Shown piece after piece: positions 54,765 through 64,000 of a stretch of 64,000 nt of DNA (positions are counted from its first letter, which is position 1; every line of letters begins with the position of its first letter). The position numbers and the translations under genes were made by a program. The notes beneath the pieces were generated by a model, which had not been told where the DNA came from, ran no database searches, and saw nothing but the letters and a program-made list of their open reading frames with translations. This DNA comes from Rhodocyclales bacterium (GTDB lineage: Bacteria; Pseudomonadota; Gammaproteobacteria; Burkholderiales; Rhodocyclaceae), in contig JAQGMG010000009.1 of the NCBI GenBank assembly GCA_028292485.1, positions 1-64,000 of the forward strand, in the 5' to 3' direction.

Positions 54765-56255
54765 ATGACTTTGTCCTTACGGGCGCCGCACCAGCCGCAT
54801 CATCGTTTTTTCTGCCGTACCTCCATTCCTTACCTCGCCGTGCTGCTATGCGGGCTGTTGTGGGCTGTTGTATCCAGCTCCCCGGCCGAGGCACGTGATC
54901 TCCCGGATTTCGCGCCGCTCGTTGCGAAACAGGCGCCTGTCGTCGTCAACATTACTGCAACACAGTCATCGCGTCTTGCCTCCCCCTTGCAGCGCCTTGG
55001 CGAAGACACGCCCTTGCCTGACTGGCTGCGCCGCTTTGCACCAAAAGGCGAGCAACCGCCTGCACCGGACGACGACGATCAGGCGACCGGGTCGGGATTC
55101 ATCATTGGAGCGGATGGCTACATCCTGACGAATTCGCACGTCGTGGAGGGCGCAGACGAAATCCTGGTGCGCCTTTCCGACCGACGGGAATTCGCTGCGC
55201 GCGTGATTGGCCGCGATAAACGCAGCGATATCGCCTTGCTCAAGGTCGATGCAACCGGGCTGCCGGTGGCGCATCTGGGTAACCCGGCGGCATTGCGCGT
55301 CGGCGACTGGGTGCTGGCGATCGGCTCACCCTTTGGCTTCGAGAGCACCGTGACCGCGGGCATCGTCAGTGCCAAGGGGCGTTCCCTGCCTGACGAGACC
55401 CTGGTGCCATTCATCCAGACCGACGTGGCCATCAACCCGGGCAATTCCGGTGGACCGCTGTTCAACCTCAAGGGCGAAGTGGTCGGCATCAACTCGCAGA
55501 TCTATTCGCGCTCCGGCGGTTTCATGGGAATTTCTTTTTCAATTCCCATCGACGTTGCCATGGATGTGCAGCAACAGCTGCGTCAGTACGGACGCGTGCG
55601 GCGTGGCCGCATCGGCGTAGTGATCCAGGATGTGTCACGCGACATGGCCGACAGCTTTGGCCTGAACGAGCCAGCAGGTGCACTGGTCAGCGCAGTCGAC
55701 CCGGATGGGCCGGCCGTACCGGCGGGTATCAAGGTTGGCGATGTCATTCTGAAGTTTGACGGCAAGCCTGTCGCCGATTCGGTGCAATTGCCGCGAATTG
55801 TTGGTGTGACGCGGCCAGGCACACATGCACAACTACAGATTTTTCGCGCTGGCACGGTGCGAGACGTCAGCATCGCAGTAGGCGAGTTTGCAGTCGAAGA
55901 GGACGATCCTGCGCCTGTCGCGGCCAATGCGACGCCGCCGAGGGGCACCAACCGCCTCGGCCTGACGACGCAGGATCTCACCCCCTCGCAGAAGCGTGAG
56001 TTCAAGACCACCGGCGGCGCCGTGATCAAGCAGTCTTCCGGGGTCGCAGCGCGTGCCGAGTTGCGCACCGGCGACGTGGTGACGGCCGTCGTGGCAGGAG
56101 GCAAGACGGAGGAAGTGCGCGCTTCGGAGCATTTCAACTCGCTTATCAATGCATTGCAGGCGGGCACGTCTGTGACGCTGCGGGTGCAGCGCGGCGACGC
56201 GGTCAACTTCGTGGGCATGAAGGTGCCGTCGGCACCAGTCAGCAGCAAGCGCTGA
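54765..56255 (+). CDS. mucD: Do-family periplasmic serine protease (MucD-like)
   Basis: This 496-residue protein has a signal peptide and a trypsin-like domain with triad His125 (TNSHVVEG), Asp155 (RSDIALLK) and Ser228 (NPGNSGGPL). Two PDZ domains follow (about 295-385 and 400-490). It degrades misfolded envelope proteins and is a sigma-E operon member. ATG 54765 has a weak GGAA; upstream open frame to 54624 is not supported. Confidence 0.93.
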   Translation: MTLSLRAPHQPHHRFFCRTSIPYLAVLLCGLLWAVVSSSPAEARDLPDFAPLVAKQAPVVVNITATQSSRLASPLQRLGEDTPLPDWLRRFAPKGEQPPAPDDDDQATGSGFIIGADGYILTNSHVVEGADEILVRLSDRREFAARVIGRDKRSDIALLKVDATGLPVAHLGNPAALRVGDWVLAIGSPFGFESTVTAGIVSAKGRSLPDETLVPFIQTDVAINPGNSGGPLFNLKGEVVGINSQIYSRSGGFMGISFSIPIDVAMDVQQQLRQYGRVRRGRIGVVIQDVSRDMADSFGLNEPAGALVSAVDPDGPAVPAGIKVGDVILKFDGKPVADSVQLPRIVGVTRPGTHAQLQIFRAGTVRDVSIAVGEFAVEEDDPAPVAANATPPRGTNRLGLTTQDLTPSQKREFKTTGGAVIKQSSGVAARAELRTGDVVTAVVAGGKTEEVRASEHFNSLINALQAGTSVTLRVQRGDAVNFVGMKVPSAPVSSKR

Positions 56256-56305
56256 GCGAACCGGCTTCCCGGCAAATGCGCACAGGCCGCTGACGCCGAC
56301 TCGGC

Positions 56306-56360
56306 TATAATCGCCGGTCGCGCAATTACAGGTTAATTGAAAGGGTGCTGCGGCACCCTT
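56306..56360 (+). promoter_or_regulatory. TATAAT and leader hairpin upstream of lepA
   Basis: TATAAT at 56306-56311 is a perfect -10, though no good -35 is present. At 56341-56360 an 8-bp hairpin (AAGGGTGC / GCACCCTT, TGCG loop) stands in the resulting leader, 12 bases before the lepA ATG. No Shine-Dalgarno sequence is visible between the hairpin and the ATG, so the hairpin may influence lepA translation or act as a partial terminator for mucD. Confidence 0.45.
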
Positions 56361-56372
56361 CTTCATGTCGGC

Positions 56373-58169
56373 ATGCAGCACATACGCAATTTCTCAATCA
56401 TCGCCCACATCGATCACGGCAAATCCACGCTGGCCGATCGCATCATCCATCGCTGCGGCGGTCTTTCGGACCGGGAAATGGAAGCGCAGGTCCTCGATTC
56501 GATGGACATCGAGCGCGAGCGTGGCATCACCATCAAGGCGCAGACGGCGGCGCTTGCTTATGTCGCACGCGACGGGCAAACCTACAATTTCAATCTGATC
56601 GACACACCCGGTCACGTCGACTTTTCCTACGAGGTGAGTCGCTCGTTGTCCGCTTGCGAAGGCGCACTGCTTGTTGTCGATGCGTCTCAAGGGGTCGAAG
56701 CGCAAACTGTCGCCAACTGTTACACCGCACTCGAGCTCGGTGTAGAGGTCGTGCCTGTGCTGAACAAGATGGATTTGCCTTCTGCCGATCCGGAAACTGC
56801 ACGGCAGGAAATTGAAGATGTCATCGGCATTGATGCCGCCGACGCGATTCCGTGTAGTGCAAAAACGGGTATGGGCATCGACGATATTCTGGAAGCGGTT
56901 ATCGCACGCATGCCAGCGCCAAAAGGCGTCGTGGATGCACCTCTCAAGGCGCTCATTATCGATTCGTGGTTCGATAATTATGTGGGTGTCGTAATGCTGG
57001 TGCGCGTTGTGGATGGCGTGTTGCGCCCCAAGGACAAGATCATGTTCATGAGCACCGGTACTGCGTACCTGTGTGAGCAGGTTGGTGTGTTTTCACCCAA
57101 GTCGCTACCACGCGAAAGCTTGTCTGCAGGGCAGGTGGGCTTCGTCATTGCGGGTATCAAGGAACTCAAGGCTGCGAAGGTTGGCGACACACTGACCTTG
57201 CAAAACAAGCCAGCTGCTGCGCCTCTGGAGGGCTTCAAGGAGATTCGACCGCAAGTTTATGCCGGTTTGTATCCAGTTGAATCCAGTGAGTACGATCAGT
57301 TGCGTGATTCGCTGGAAAAACTGCGCCTGAACGATGCTTCGCTGCAGTACGAACCTGAAGTATCGCAAGCGCTCGGCTTCGGATTCCGTTGCGGCTTTCT
57401 TGGCTTACTGCACATGGAAATCGTGCAGGAGCGGCTGGAGCGCGAGTTCGATATGGACCTCATCACGACTGCGCCGTCTGTGGTCTATGAAGTCGTGATG
57501 AATAACGGCGACGTAATCGAGATCGAGAATCCAGCCAAGCTCCCGGATTTGTCGAAGATTGATGAGATCCGCGAACCCATCATTACGGCCACGATTTTCC
57601 TGCCACAAGATTACGTTGGCGCAGTCATTACCTTGTGCAACCAAAAGCGCGGTAACCAGGTCGACATGCTTTACCACGGTCGCCAGGTGAAGCTGACTTA
57701 CGAAATTCCAATGGCAGAAGTGGTGATGGACTTCTTCGACAAGCTCAAGTCAGTGTCGCGCGGTTATGCATCGCTGGACTACGAGTTCAAGGAGTACCGT
57801 GCGGCCGATGTGATCAAGCTCGATCTGCTGGTTAACAGCGAAAGAGTTGATGCGTTATCTGTGATCGTTCACCGCGAGAATGCAGTGTTCCGCGGCCGGG
57901 CCCTGGCTGCAAAGTTGCGTGAGCTTATCCCGCGCCAGATGTTCGATGTGGCGATCCAGGCTGCCATTGGCTCCAATATTATTTCGCGCGAATCGATCAA
58001 GGCCATGCGCAAGAACGTGCTCGCCAAGTGCTATGGCGGCGACATATCGCGCAAGAAGAAGCTGCTCGAGAAGCAGAAAGAAGGCAAGAAGCGGATGAAG
58101 CAGGTCGGTAATGTCGAGATTCCGCAGGAGGCTTTTCTTGCCGTATTGCGCGTCACCGACGGCAAATGA
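56373..58169 (+). CDS. lepA: Elongation factor 4 (LepA)
   Basis: This 598-residue protein has translation GTPase motifs: [10 protein letters not shown] at 11-20, DTPGHVDF and NKMD. The LepA C-terminal domain ends with [26 protein letters not shown]. It back-translocates stalled ribosomes. The ATG at 56373 gives the [16 protein letters not shown] start; the upstream in-frame ATG at 56337 lies in the leader hairpin. Confidence 0.97.
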   Translation: MQHIRNFSIIAHIDHGKSTLADRIIHRCGGLSDREMEAQVLDSMDIERERGITIKAQTAALAYVARDGQTYNFNLIDTPGHVDFSYEVSRSLSACEGALLVVDASQGVEAQTVANCYTALELGVEVVPVLNKMDLPSADPETARQEIEDVIGIDAADAIPCSAKTGMGIDDILEAVIARMPAPKGVVDAPLKALIIDSWFDNYVGVVMLVRVVDGVLRPKDKIMFMSTGTAYLCEQVGVFSPKSLPRESLSAGQVGFVIAGIKELKAAKVGDTLTLQNKPAAAPLEGFKEIRPQVYAGLYPVESSEYDQLRDSLEKLRLNDASLQYEPEVSQALGFGFRCGFLGLLHMEIVQERLEREFDMDLITTAPSVVYEVVMNNGDVIEIENPAKLPDLSKIDEIREPIITATIFLPQDYVGAVITLCNQKRGNQVDMLYHGRQVKLTYEIPMAEVVMDFFDKLKSVSRGYASLDYEFKEYRAADVIKLDLLVNSERVDALSVIVHRENAVFRGRALAAKLRELIPRQMFDVAIQAAIGSNIISRESIKAMRKNVLAKCYGGDISRKKKLLEKQKEGKKRMKQVGNVEIPQEAFLAVLRVTDGK

Positions 58170-58256
58170 CTTACGAATAGTGGCATTTCAGTAACGTTGG
58201 TGCTGCAAGTAATGACTGGCAATACAAGCCCTGAAAACTCCTGATACGAGGCGCAC

Positions 58257-59060
58257 GTGGATTTTGCTCTGATTCTCTTTCTGCTCTCCGTTGTGACCGG
58301 CATCCTGTGGTGCTATGACGTGTTCAAAGCGCGCAAACAGCGCGCAAAAGGTTCGCCCGATCCTTGGTGGGTGGAATACGGTGCAAGTTTCTTCCCCGTG
58401 ATCCTGCCGATTTTCATGCTGCGTTCGTTCTGGGTCGAGCCGTTCCGCATTCCTTCCGGTTCGATGATTCCAACCTTGCTGGTCGGCGATTTCATTCTGG
58501 TCAACAAATATGCGTATGGCGTACGCATACCGGTGATCAACAAGAAGGTCATTGAAGTGGGCAGTCCGCAGCGCGGCGACGTGTTCGTCTTCCGCTATCC
58601 GCACGACACCACGCAGGACTACATCAAGCGCGTGATCGGCGTGCCGGGCGACAAGATTGAATACCTCAACAAGACCCTGACTATCAATGGACAGCCTGTG
58701 CCGGTGGCGCCTGCGGGCGATTACATCCAGGGGCTCGACAGTCTGAATCGCATCAGCGAAACCATCGACGGCAAGCAGCATTACATGCTGAATGATCCGA
58801 CCAAGCTGCAGGAGCCGGGCAGCATTCCGCATGCATTCAGTGAAAATTGCCAGCGTTCATCCAAGGGCTTCATCTGCGCGGTGCCGCCCGGCAATTACTT
58901 TGCCATGGGCGACAATCGGGACAACAGCGCCGACTCGCGTGTATGGGGCTTTGTGCCGGAAGAGAATATAGTGGGCAAGGCGTTTTTCGTGTGGTTCCAC
59001 GTAGATAGCATTCTGCCGCCCAAGGGCATCCGCTTCGACCGGATCGGCAGCTTCAAATAG
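58257..59060 (+). CDS. lepB: Signal peptidase I
   Basis: This 267-residue protein has two N-terminal membrane segments (1-20 and 43-58), then the catalytic domain with Ser69 in FRIPSGSMIPTLLVGD and Lys124 in YIKRVIGVPGD, and the GDNRDNSADSR box D. It cleaves secreted precursor signal peptides. The start is GTG at 58257. It follows lepA as in E. coli. Confidence 0.95.
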   Translation: MDFALILFLLSVVTGILWCYDVFKARKQRAKGSPDPWWVEYGASFFPVILPIFMLRSFWVEPFRIPSGSMIPTLLVGDFILVNKYAYGVRIPVINKKVIEVGSPQRGDVFVFRYPHDTTQDYIKRVIGVPGDKIEYLNKTLTINGQPVPVAPAGDYIQGLDSLNRISETIDGKQHYMLNDPTKLQEPGSIPHAFSENCQRSSKGFICAVPPGNYFAMGDNRDNSADSRVWGFVPEENIVGKAFFVWFHVDSILPPKGIRFDRIGSFK

Positions 59061-59071
59061 GAGGCTTTTGC

Positions 59072-59470
59072 ATGCGCACATTGCAGACGAAGCAGACAGG
59101 TAAAAAACAACAGCAGGGTCTGAGCATCATCTCGACGATGATCGTCGGCGCCTTCATTGCCGCCGCGTTGATTCTTGGTCTCAAGCTCGTGCCGGTTTAT
59201 ACCGAACTGTTTGCGGTGAAGAAGGCGTTCAACAACGTGGTCAAGAATACCGACCCGCAATCGCCTGCAACGGCCTTTCGCCAGTCTTTCTCGAAATACG
59301 CGCAGATCGATGACATCTCGTCGATTGACGCACAGACAATCGTTGTCACCAAGGATTCGGGCAAAGCGTCCCTGTCCGCTGACTATCAGCGCACGGTCCC
59401 GCTGTTCGCCAACGTAAGTCTGATATTCGACTTCTCGGTTGCCAGTGACGGCGCCCCAAGTAACAAGTGA
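59072..59470 (+). CDS. DUF4845 membrane protein
   Basis: This 132-residue protein has a basic N-terminus, one membrane span (about 17-40, GLSIISTMIVGAFIAAALILG), and a periplasmic beta-rich part. It matches the DUF4845 family, often found between lepB and rnc. AGGAGG overlaps the lepB stop. Function is unknown, probably envelope related. Confidence 0.85.
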   Translation: MRTLQTKQTGKKQQQGLSIISTMIVGAFIAAALILGLKLVPVYTELFAVKKAFNNVVKNTDPQSPATAFRQSFSKYAQIDDISSIDAQTIVVTKDSGKASLSADYQRTVPLFANVSLIFDFSVASDGAPSNK

Positions 59471-60138
59471 GTCTTGAAGCACTGCAGCGCGGGCTGGGCT
59501 ACCGGTTCACGCAACATCGTCTGCTTGAGCAGGCGGTCACGCATCGCAGTTATAGCGCCGATCACAACGAGCGCTTCGAGTTCCTCGGCGATTCGATCCT
59601 GAACATGGTCGTGGCCATGATGCTCTTCGAGCAATTTGGCCAGCTGCGCGAAGGAGAGTTATCTCGTCTGCGCGCCCAGTTTGTTCGCCAGGACACGCTG
59701 CAAGGGATTGCCGAGAAGCTCGGTATAGGCGCTGTCTTGCATCTGGGCGAAGGGGAATTGAAGAGTGGGGGCGACCGCCGTCCTTCGATTCTCGCAGACG
59801 CGACCGAAGCGATTTTTGGCGCAGTGTTTCTCGATAGTGGTTTCGACGCAGCGCGGTGCGTCATCGAGGGGCTTTATGCGCCGATGCTGGCCGACTTCGA
59901 CCCCACGCGCAATCTGAAGGATCCGAAGACTGCCTTGCAGGAACTGCTGCAGGCACGACGTCTGGCCTTGCCGCGCTACGATCTTGTGGAAATCCGTGGC
60001 GAAGCCCATGCTCAGGAATTCGAGATCGCCTGCGTCATTGAAGCACTCAAAGTGCGCACGCTTGGTGTTGGTAACAGCCGACGCGCCGCCGAACAAACTG
60101 CCGCGCAATCTGCGCTTGAACAAATTGGTACAGCATGA
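59467..60138 (+). CDS. rnc: Ribonuclease III
   Basis: This 223-residue protein has the RNase III signature ERFEFLGDSIL at 35-45, the second acidic patch DATEAIFGAVF, and a C-terminal double-stranded RNA-binding domain (from about 155). It processes rRNA and dsRNA. The start GTG at 59467 overlaps the DUF4845 stop (GTGA), and its own stop overlaps the era start (ATGA at 60135-60138). Confidence 0.96.
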   Translation: MSLEALQRGLGYRFTQHRLLEQAVTHRSYSADHNERFEFLGDSILNMVVAMMLFEQFGQLREGELSRLRAQFVRQDTLQGIAEKLGIGAVLHLGEGELKSGGDRRPSILADATEAIFGAVFLDSGFDAARCVIEGLYAPMLADFDPTRNLKDPKTALQELLQARRLALPRYDLVEIRGEAHAQEFEIACVIEALKVRTLGVGNSRRAAEQTAAQSALEQIGTA

Positions 60139-61115
60139 GCAATAAGAAGCCCCCATCGTCCGCAGCACCTGAAGCGTCCGACAATGTCGTGAGTGATGTC
60201 AGTGCCACCGAGCCCGTGATCACGGAACCAAGCGGTCCATCACGCACCGGTTACATCGCCATTGTTGGCCGCCCGAATGTGGGCAAGTCCACCTTGCTCA
60301 ACCGGCTGGTGGGGCAGAAGGTCAGCATCGTCTCGCGCAAGCCGCAGACGACACGTCATCGCGTGACCGGCGTGCTCACCGAGGGTAACGATCAGTTCAT
60401 TTTTGTCGACACTCCCGGTTTCCAGACCGAGCATCGCAATGCGCTCAACCGCAACATGAACCGTACCGTCACGCAGGCGCTGGTCGATGTCGATGTCATC
60501 GCACTGGTGATCGAGTGCGAGCGCTTTGGGCCGGGCGACAAGCAAGTGCTGGAACTCATCCCACAAGGTGCCAAGGTCGTGCTCGTCATCAACAAGATCG
60601 ACCTGCTCGACAACAAGCGCGAAGTACTGCCTTTCCTGGCGCAGATGGCCGAAATCTATCCGTTCGCCGATATGGTGCCGATCAGCGCCCAGCGCGGCAA
60701 GAACGCGCCAGAACTGATGCGCACGCTGGCCAAATTCCTGCCGGAGGCGCCACACATTTTCGGGCCCGATGACATCACCGATCGTTCCGAGCGTTTTCTC
60801 GCCGCCGAGTTCGTGCGCGAGAAACTGTTCCGGCTATTGGGCGAAGAGTTGCCCTACGGCATGGCTGTCGAGATCGAGAAGTTCGAAGTCGAAGGCAAGA
60901 TGCGCAAGATATACGCAGCTGTCATTGTCGACAAAGCCGGTCACAAGGCCATGGTCATTGGCAAGGGCGGCGAGCACCTCAAACGCATCTCGACCGAAGC
61001 GCGCATCGACATGGAGAAGCTTTTCGACAGCAAGGTCTACCTCGAGATCTGGGTCAAGGTGAAGAGCGGCTGGGCGGATGACGAGCACGCCCTCAAATCC
61101 CTCGGCTACGATTAG
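60135..61115 (+). CDS. era: GTPase Era
   Basis: This 326-residue protein has G1 GRPNVGKS at 45-52, G3 DTPG at 92-95 and G4 NKID at 153-156, followed by a C-terminal KH domain (AVIVDKAGHKAMVIGKGGEHLKRI). It acts in 16S rRNA maturation and 30S assembly. An N-terminal polar extension of 35 residues is longer than in E. coli. Its TAG stop codon is the first three bases of a terminal-inverted-repeat element. Confidence 0.96.
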   Translation: MSNKKPPSSAAPEASDNVVSDVSATEPVITEPSGPSRTGYIAIVGRPNVGKSTLLNRLVGQKVSIVSRKPQTTRHRVTGVLTEGNDQFIFVDTPGFQTEHRNALNRNMNRTVTQALVDVDVIALVIECERFGPGDKQVLELIPQGAKVVLVINKIDLLDNKREVLPFLAQMAEIYPFADMVPISAQRGKNAPELMRTLAKFLPEAPHIFGPDDITDRSERFLAAEFVREKLFRLLGEELPYGMAVEIEKFEVEGKMRKIYAAVIVDKAGHKAMVIGKGGEHLKRISTEARIDMEKLFDSKVYLEIWVKVKSGWADDEHALKSLGYD

Positions 61116-61237
61116 AACGCCTGACAAACGGGCTGCGCGCACGTCTGGCGTTGTTGGCCCGCTCGCCGTGCTTGAGCACTGCTCTGCGCGGGCCGCCTAG
61201 CCAGCCGCGCGCTCGCTCCGCTTGTCAGGCGTTCTAA
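61112..61237. repeat. 126-bp imperfect palindrome with 16-bp terminal inverted repeats
   Basis: The arms 61112-61127 (TTAGAACGCCTGACAA) and 61222-61237 are perfect complements. Between them further short complementary GC-rich blocks (such as GGCCCGC/GCGGGCC) give nested hairpins. It looks like a MITE or REP-type element. It provides the era stop codon and separates era from recO (start 61294). It holds no reading frame of its own. Confidence 0.8.
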
Positions 61238-61293
61238 GTTCCTGTCGAATTCAATGTCCGTTCTGCGCTTTCGTAACGTCGTAACATCGCCGC

Positions 61294-62028
61294 ATGAATA
61301 CCCGCCAACGCTTTGACGATCAGCCCGGTTTCGTTCTGCACACCTACCCATGGCGTGAGACCAGTCTGATTGTCGAGACCTTCACGCGCGATCATGGCCG
61401 CTTGCCGCTGATGGCCAAGGGCGCACGGCGCCCCGGTTCTGCAGTGCGCGGCGTGTTGATGGCGTTTCAGCCGCTGGCCGTTTCCTGGAGTGGCAAGAGC
61501 GAACTCAAGACACTTACTGGCGCCTACTGGCAGGGCGGCCAGGCCTTGCTCGGCGGCATCGGCCTGCTGTGCGGTTACTACCTGAACGAACTGCTGTTGC
61601 GGCTGCTGCCGCGCGAAGACGCGCATCCGATACTGTTTGACCGTTACGCACAGACCATTCGTGCGCTGGCCGAAGGTCGACAGACTGCGCCCTTGCTGCG
61701 CAGCTTCGAACTGGCGCTCTTGCAAGAGCTCGGCTATGGACTCACCCTGGATGTCGTGGCGGGCTCTGGCGAGATCGTGCAAGAGGGCGGCAACTACTAT
61801 TTCATTGTCGAACGCGGTGTGCTTGAAGCCGATGGCGAGATGGGCGATAGTGCGACGCCGGGTTCCGCACTCACCGGTCGCGCCTTGCTTGCCATGGCAC
61901 ACGATGATTTTTCCGATGCGGACACGCTGGCGCAGGCCAAGGGCCTGATGCGTCGTTTGCTGCAACACTATCTTGGCGGGCAGCAACTTGAGTCACGCCG
62001 CATCCTTATCGAATTACAGGAGCTGTAA
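61294..62028 (+). CDS. recO: DNA repair protein RecO
   Basis: This 244-residue protein has an N-terminal OB-fold (FVLHTYPWRETSLIVETFTRDHGRLPLMAKGARR) and the C-terminal helical domain (LLRSFELALLQELGYGLTLD). It loads RecA on SSB-coated DNA with RecR. The cysteines of the zinc-binding RecO type are lacking, as in proteobacterial members. PdxJ follows after 3 bases. Confidence 0.93.
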   Translation: MNTRQRFDDQPGFVLHTYPWRETSLIVETFTRDHGRLPLMAKGARRPGSAVRGVLMAFQPLAVSWSGKSELKTLTGAYWQGGQALLGGIGLLCGYYLNELLLRLLPREDAHPILFDRYAQTIRALAEGRQTAPLLRSFELALLQELGYGLTLDVVAGSGEIVQEGGNYYFIVERGVLEADGEMGDSATPGSALTGRALLAMAHDDFSDADTLAQAKGLMRRLLQHYLGGQQLESRRILIELQEL

Positions 62029-62031
62029 TCA

Positions 62032-62790
62032 ATGATCGAGCTAGGCGTCAACATCGACCACGTCGCCACGCTGCGTCAGGCACGGGGCACTTACGAACCC
62101 GACCCGGTATGGGCGGCAGTTGAAGCTCACCTGGGCGGCGCGGATGGCATCACGGTGCATCTGCGAGAAGACCGTCGTCATATCCAGGACGACGATGTGC
62201 GGCGCTTGCGCGATCTCACGCATATCAAGCTCAATCTCGAAATGGCGGCAACGACCGAGATGGTTGCGATTGCCTGCGAGATCAAGCCGGAAATGGCCAT
62301 GCTGGTGCCCGAGGGGCGCCAGGAGGTGACGACTGAAGGTGGCTTGAACATTCTTGGCGATGAAGCGCGCCTGAAGGATGTGATTGCGCGTCTGCGCGAT
62401 GCCGGCATCATGACCAGCGTGTTCATCGATGCGGACCCGGCACAGGTAGAAGCGGCGGCGCGTATCGGCGCACGCGTTTGCGAGATACATACCGGCCCCT
62501 ACGCCGAAGCCTTTTTCTCGCGTGGGCGCGACATGCGTAGTCCGGCTGTGCTTGAAGAGCTCAATCGCATCCGCGTTGCAGGTCGCGCGATCGTCGATCA
62601 CGGCATGCGTTTCAATGCCGGGCACGCGCTCAATTACTTCAACGTGCAGCCGGTAGCGGCGCTGCCCGAGATACGTGAATTGCATATCGGTCACGCCATT
62701 GTGAGCCGTGCAGTTTTCGTCGGCTTGCGTGAAGCCGTGGCGCAGATGAAGCGCCTGATGCGCGAATCCGCCAACCGCTTGCAGGCCTGA
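62032..62790 (+). CDS. pdxJ: Pyridoxine 5'-phosphate synthase
   Basis: This 252-residue TIM-barrel protein starts [18 protein letters not shown] and has [23 protein letters not shown] and [16 protein letters not shown]. It condenses 1-deoxyxylulose 5-phosphate with aminoacetone phosphate to make vitamin B6. GGAG lies 10 bases upstream, overlapping the recO end. Confidence 0.97.
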   Translation: MIELGVNIDHVATLRQARGTYEPDPVWAAVEAHLGGADGITVHLREDRRHIQDDDVRRLRDLTHIKLNLEMAATTEMVAIACEIKPEMAMLVPEGRQEVTTEGGLNILGDEARLKDVIARLRDAGIMTSVFIDADPAQVEAAARIGARVCEIHTGPYAEAFFSRGRDMRSPAVLEELNRIRVAGRAIVDHGMRFNAGHALNYFNVQPVAALPEIRELHIGHAIVSRAVFVGLREAVAQMKRLMRESANRLQA

Positions 62791-62792
62791 GC

Positions 62793-63176
62793 ATGATCTT
62801 CGGCATCGGTACCGATATCGTCTCGGTCGCGCGCATCCGCGAAGGTCTGGAGCGGCATGGCGAGCGTTACGCCGAGCACATCCTGATGCCGGCCGAGCGC
62901 GAAGAGCTGGCGCGGGCCCACGACGCTGCGCGCTTTCTCGCCAAACGGTTTGCGGCAAAAGAGGCCTTTGCCAAGGCGTTTGGCACGGGGCTGCGCGCAC
63001 CGGTGACCTTGCATGCCGTAGGCGTAGGCCATGACGAACTCGGCAAGCCGCATTTCGAATTCGATGAAGCAGTTGCTGCCTTGTTGCGCGAATCCAAACT
63101 GAACGCCTTGCTTTCGATCAGCGACGAGAAGGAATACGTCGTCGCTTTCGCCATCATTGAACAGAATCCCAGGTAG
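62793..63176 (+). CDS. acpS: Holo-ACP synthase
   Basis: This 127-residue protein has FGIGTDIVSVARI with the metal-binding Asp8 and RFAAKEAFAKAFG with Glu57. It transfers phosphopantetheine from CoA to the AcpP serine. It is placed two bases after pdxJ, the common order pdxJ-acpS. Confidence 0.96.
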   Translation: MIFGIGTDIVSVARIREGLERHGERYAEHILMPAEREELARAHDAARFLAKRFAAKEAFAKAFGTGLRAPVTLHAVGVGHDELGKPHFEFDEAVAALLRESKLNALLSISDEKEYVVAFAIIEQNPR

Positions 63177-63182
63177 GAATCC

Positions 63183-64000
63183 ATGCTTCCAAGCTCCGCG
63201 CGGCAATTGCCATTGCAATTACCACTGGGCCCGGTGATGTGTGACGTCGCCGGGCTCGTCATGACTGATGCCGAGCGCGAAAGCCTGCGTCATCCGCTGG
63301 TGGGCGGCGTCATCCTGTTTGCGCGCAACTACGAAAACTCTGATCAGCTCGCTGCCCTGTGCACCGACATCCATGCGCTACGCAGCCCGGCCCTGATCAT
63401 TGCGGTCGACCATGAAGGAGGTCGCGTCCAGCGTTTCCGCAGCGGCTTCACACGCTTGCCGGCCATGCGCAAGCTCGGCGAGCTGTGGCAAGGGCAGGCA
63501 GACGTGGAAAATCCGGCAGCGAAGGCGGCGGCACAGGATGTCGGTTTCGTGCTCGCTGCCGAATTGCTGGTGCACGGGGTCGACCTCAGCTTTACGCCGG
63601 TGCTCGATCTCGATTTTGGCCAGAGCAGCGTCATCGGTGATCGTGCTTTTCATCGTGACCCGGCGATTGCCGCCGAACTCGCGCATGGCCTGATGCGTGG
63701 CTTGCGCGAAGCCGGAATGGGTGCGGTCGGCAAGCACTTTCCCGGGCATGGTTTTGCTGCAGCGGATTCGCACGTTGCCATGCCGGTCGATTCGCGCGAT
63801 TTCGAGGCGATCTGGGCGGACGACATCGTCCCTTATCGTCATGAGCTCAAGCGCATCCTGAGCGGTGTGATGCCTGCGCATGTCATCTACGACAGAGTAG
63901 ATCCGAACCCTGCGGGCTTCTCGAAATTCTGGCTACAAGATGTATTGCGCGGCCGCCTGAACTTTGACGGCGTGATTTTCAGCGACGATCTCACCATGGA
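63183..64000 (+). CDS. nagZ: Beta-N-acetylhexosaminidase NagZ (truncated by the window edge)
   Basis: The first 272 residues are present; the frame runs off the window. It has [34 protein letters not shown], the catalytic histidine region KHFPGHG (184-190) and FSDDLTM (Asp268/Asp269) of glycoside hydrolase family 3. NagZ removes GlcNAc from muropeptides in cell-wall recycling. The ATG at 63183 follows acpS by six bases with TAGGAA upstream. Confidence 0.93.
   Translation, partial: MLPSSARQLPLQLPLGPVMCDVAGLVMTDAERESLRHPLVGGVILFARNYENSDQLAALCTDIHALRSPALIIAVDHEGGRVQRFRSGFTRLPAMRKLGELWQGQADVENPAAKAAAQDVGFVLAAELLVHGVDLSFTPVLDLDFGQSSVIGDRAFHRDPAIAAELAHGLMRGLREAGMGAVGKHFPGHGFAAADSHVAMPVDSRDFEAIWADDIVPYRHELKRILSGVMPAHVIYDRVDPNPAGFSKFWLQDVLRGRLNFDGVIFSDDLTM

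Noticed and set aside
1-64000. tRNA, rRNA, CRISPR array, prophage or insertion sequence
   Set aside because: None could be identified by eye; no transposase, integrase or phage structural gene among the proteins, and no regularly spaced repeats.

Overview
The window is 64 kb of ordinary chromosomal DNA, dense with genes and of fairly high GC. It looks like a betaproteobacterium of the order Burkholderiales, most likely Oxalobacteraceae (Herminiimonas/Janthinobacterium-like). That placement is an inference. It rests on a Lys/Ala/Pro-repeat H1-like protein, the order yceD-rpmF-plsX-fabH-fabD-fabG-acpP-fabF, the following nadB/rpoE-rseA-rseB-mucD-lepA-lepB-DUF4845-rnc-era-recO-pdxJ-acpS-nagZ block, and the protein sequences themselves. 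I see no rRNA, tRNA, CRISPR array, prophage or intact insertion sequence.

Layout. Positions 1-9300 hold an H1-like nucleoid protein, a membrane-anchored lytic transglycosylase, malic enzyme maeB, a patatin-like lipase, the endopeptidase pbpG, an IclR regulator, dsbB and an EF-hand secreted protein. Positions 9400-13400 form a fatty-acid/electron-transfer segment (etfB, etfA, acyl-CoA dehydrogenase). Positions 13800-22000 hold a translationally coupled YejABEF-like peptide ABC transporter (minus strand) divergent from an M20 amidohydrolase, a likely peptide import and hydrolysis module. Positions 22100-43400 are a mixed region of short transcription units. It includes several poorly known proteins (a 320-aa protein, a membrane protein with a degenerate Mrr-like fold, a triple GAF-like protein next to an orphan ParA, and small proteins of 37 and 44 residues) among housekeeping genes (psiF, rlmJ, slyX, pilZ, deaD, tyrB, uvrB, a LMW phosphatase, maf).

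Positions 43450-50000 form the yceD-rpmF-fatty-acid-synthesis cluster. It starts at a near-consensus promoter lying almost on top of the yceD start codon. Positions 50000-64000 hold ygfX, nadB (minus) and the sigma-E operon with envelope-stress regulators and the periplasmic protease MucD. These run into lepA, the signal peptidase, rnc, era, recO, pdxJ, acpS and a truncated nagZ at the window edge. Many start/stop overlaps (ATGA or GTGA) show translational coupling.

The least explained structures are two hairpin-forming repeats whose ends supply the stop codons of ygfX (33-bp perfect inverted repeat, 50400-50478) and era (126-bp element with 16-bp terminal inverted repeats, 61112-61237). Others are a consensus promoter driving a 345-nt structured leader ahead of the transglycosylase, a degraded gene remnant at 11253-11518, and the GAF-repeat/ParA pair. 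I found no convincing new multi-gene system; the candidates are listed with what would test them.
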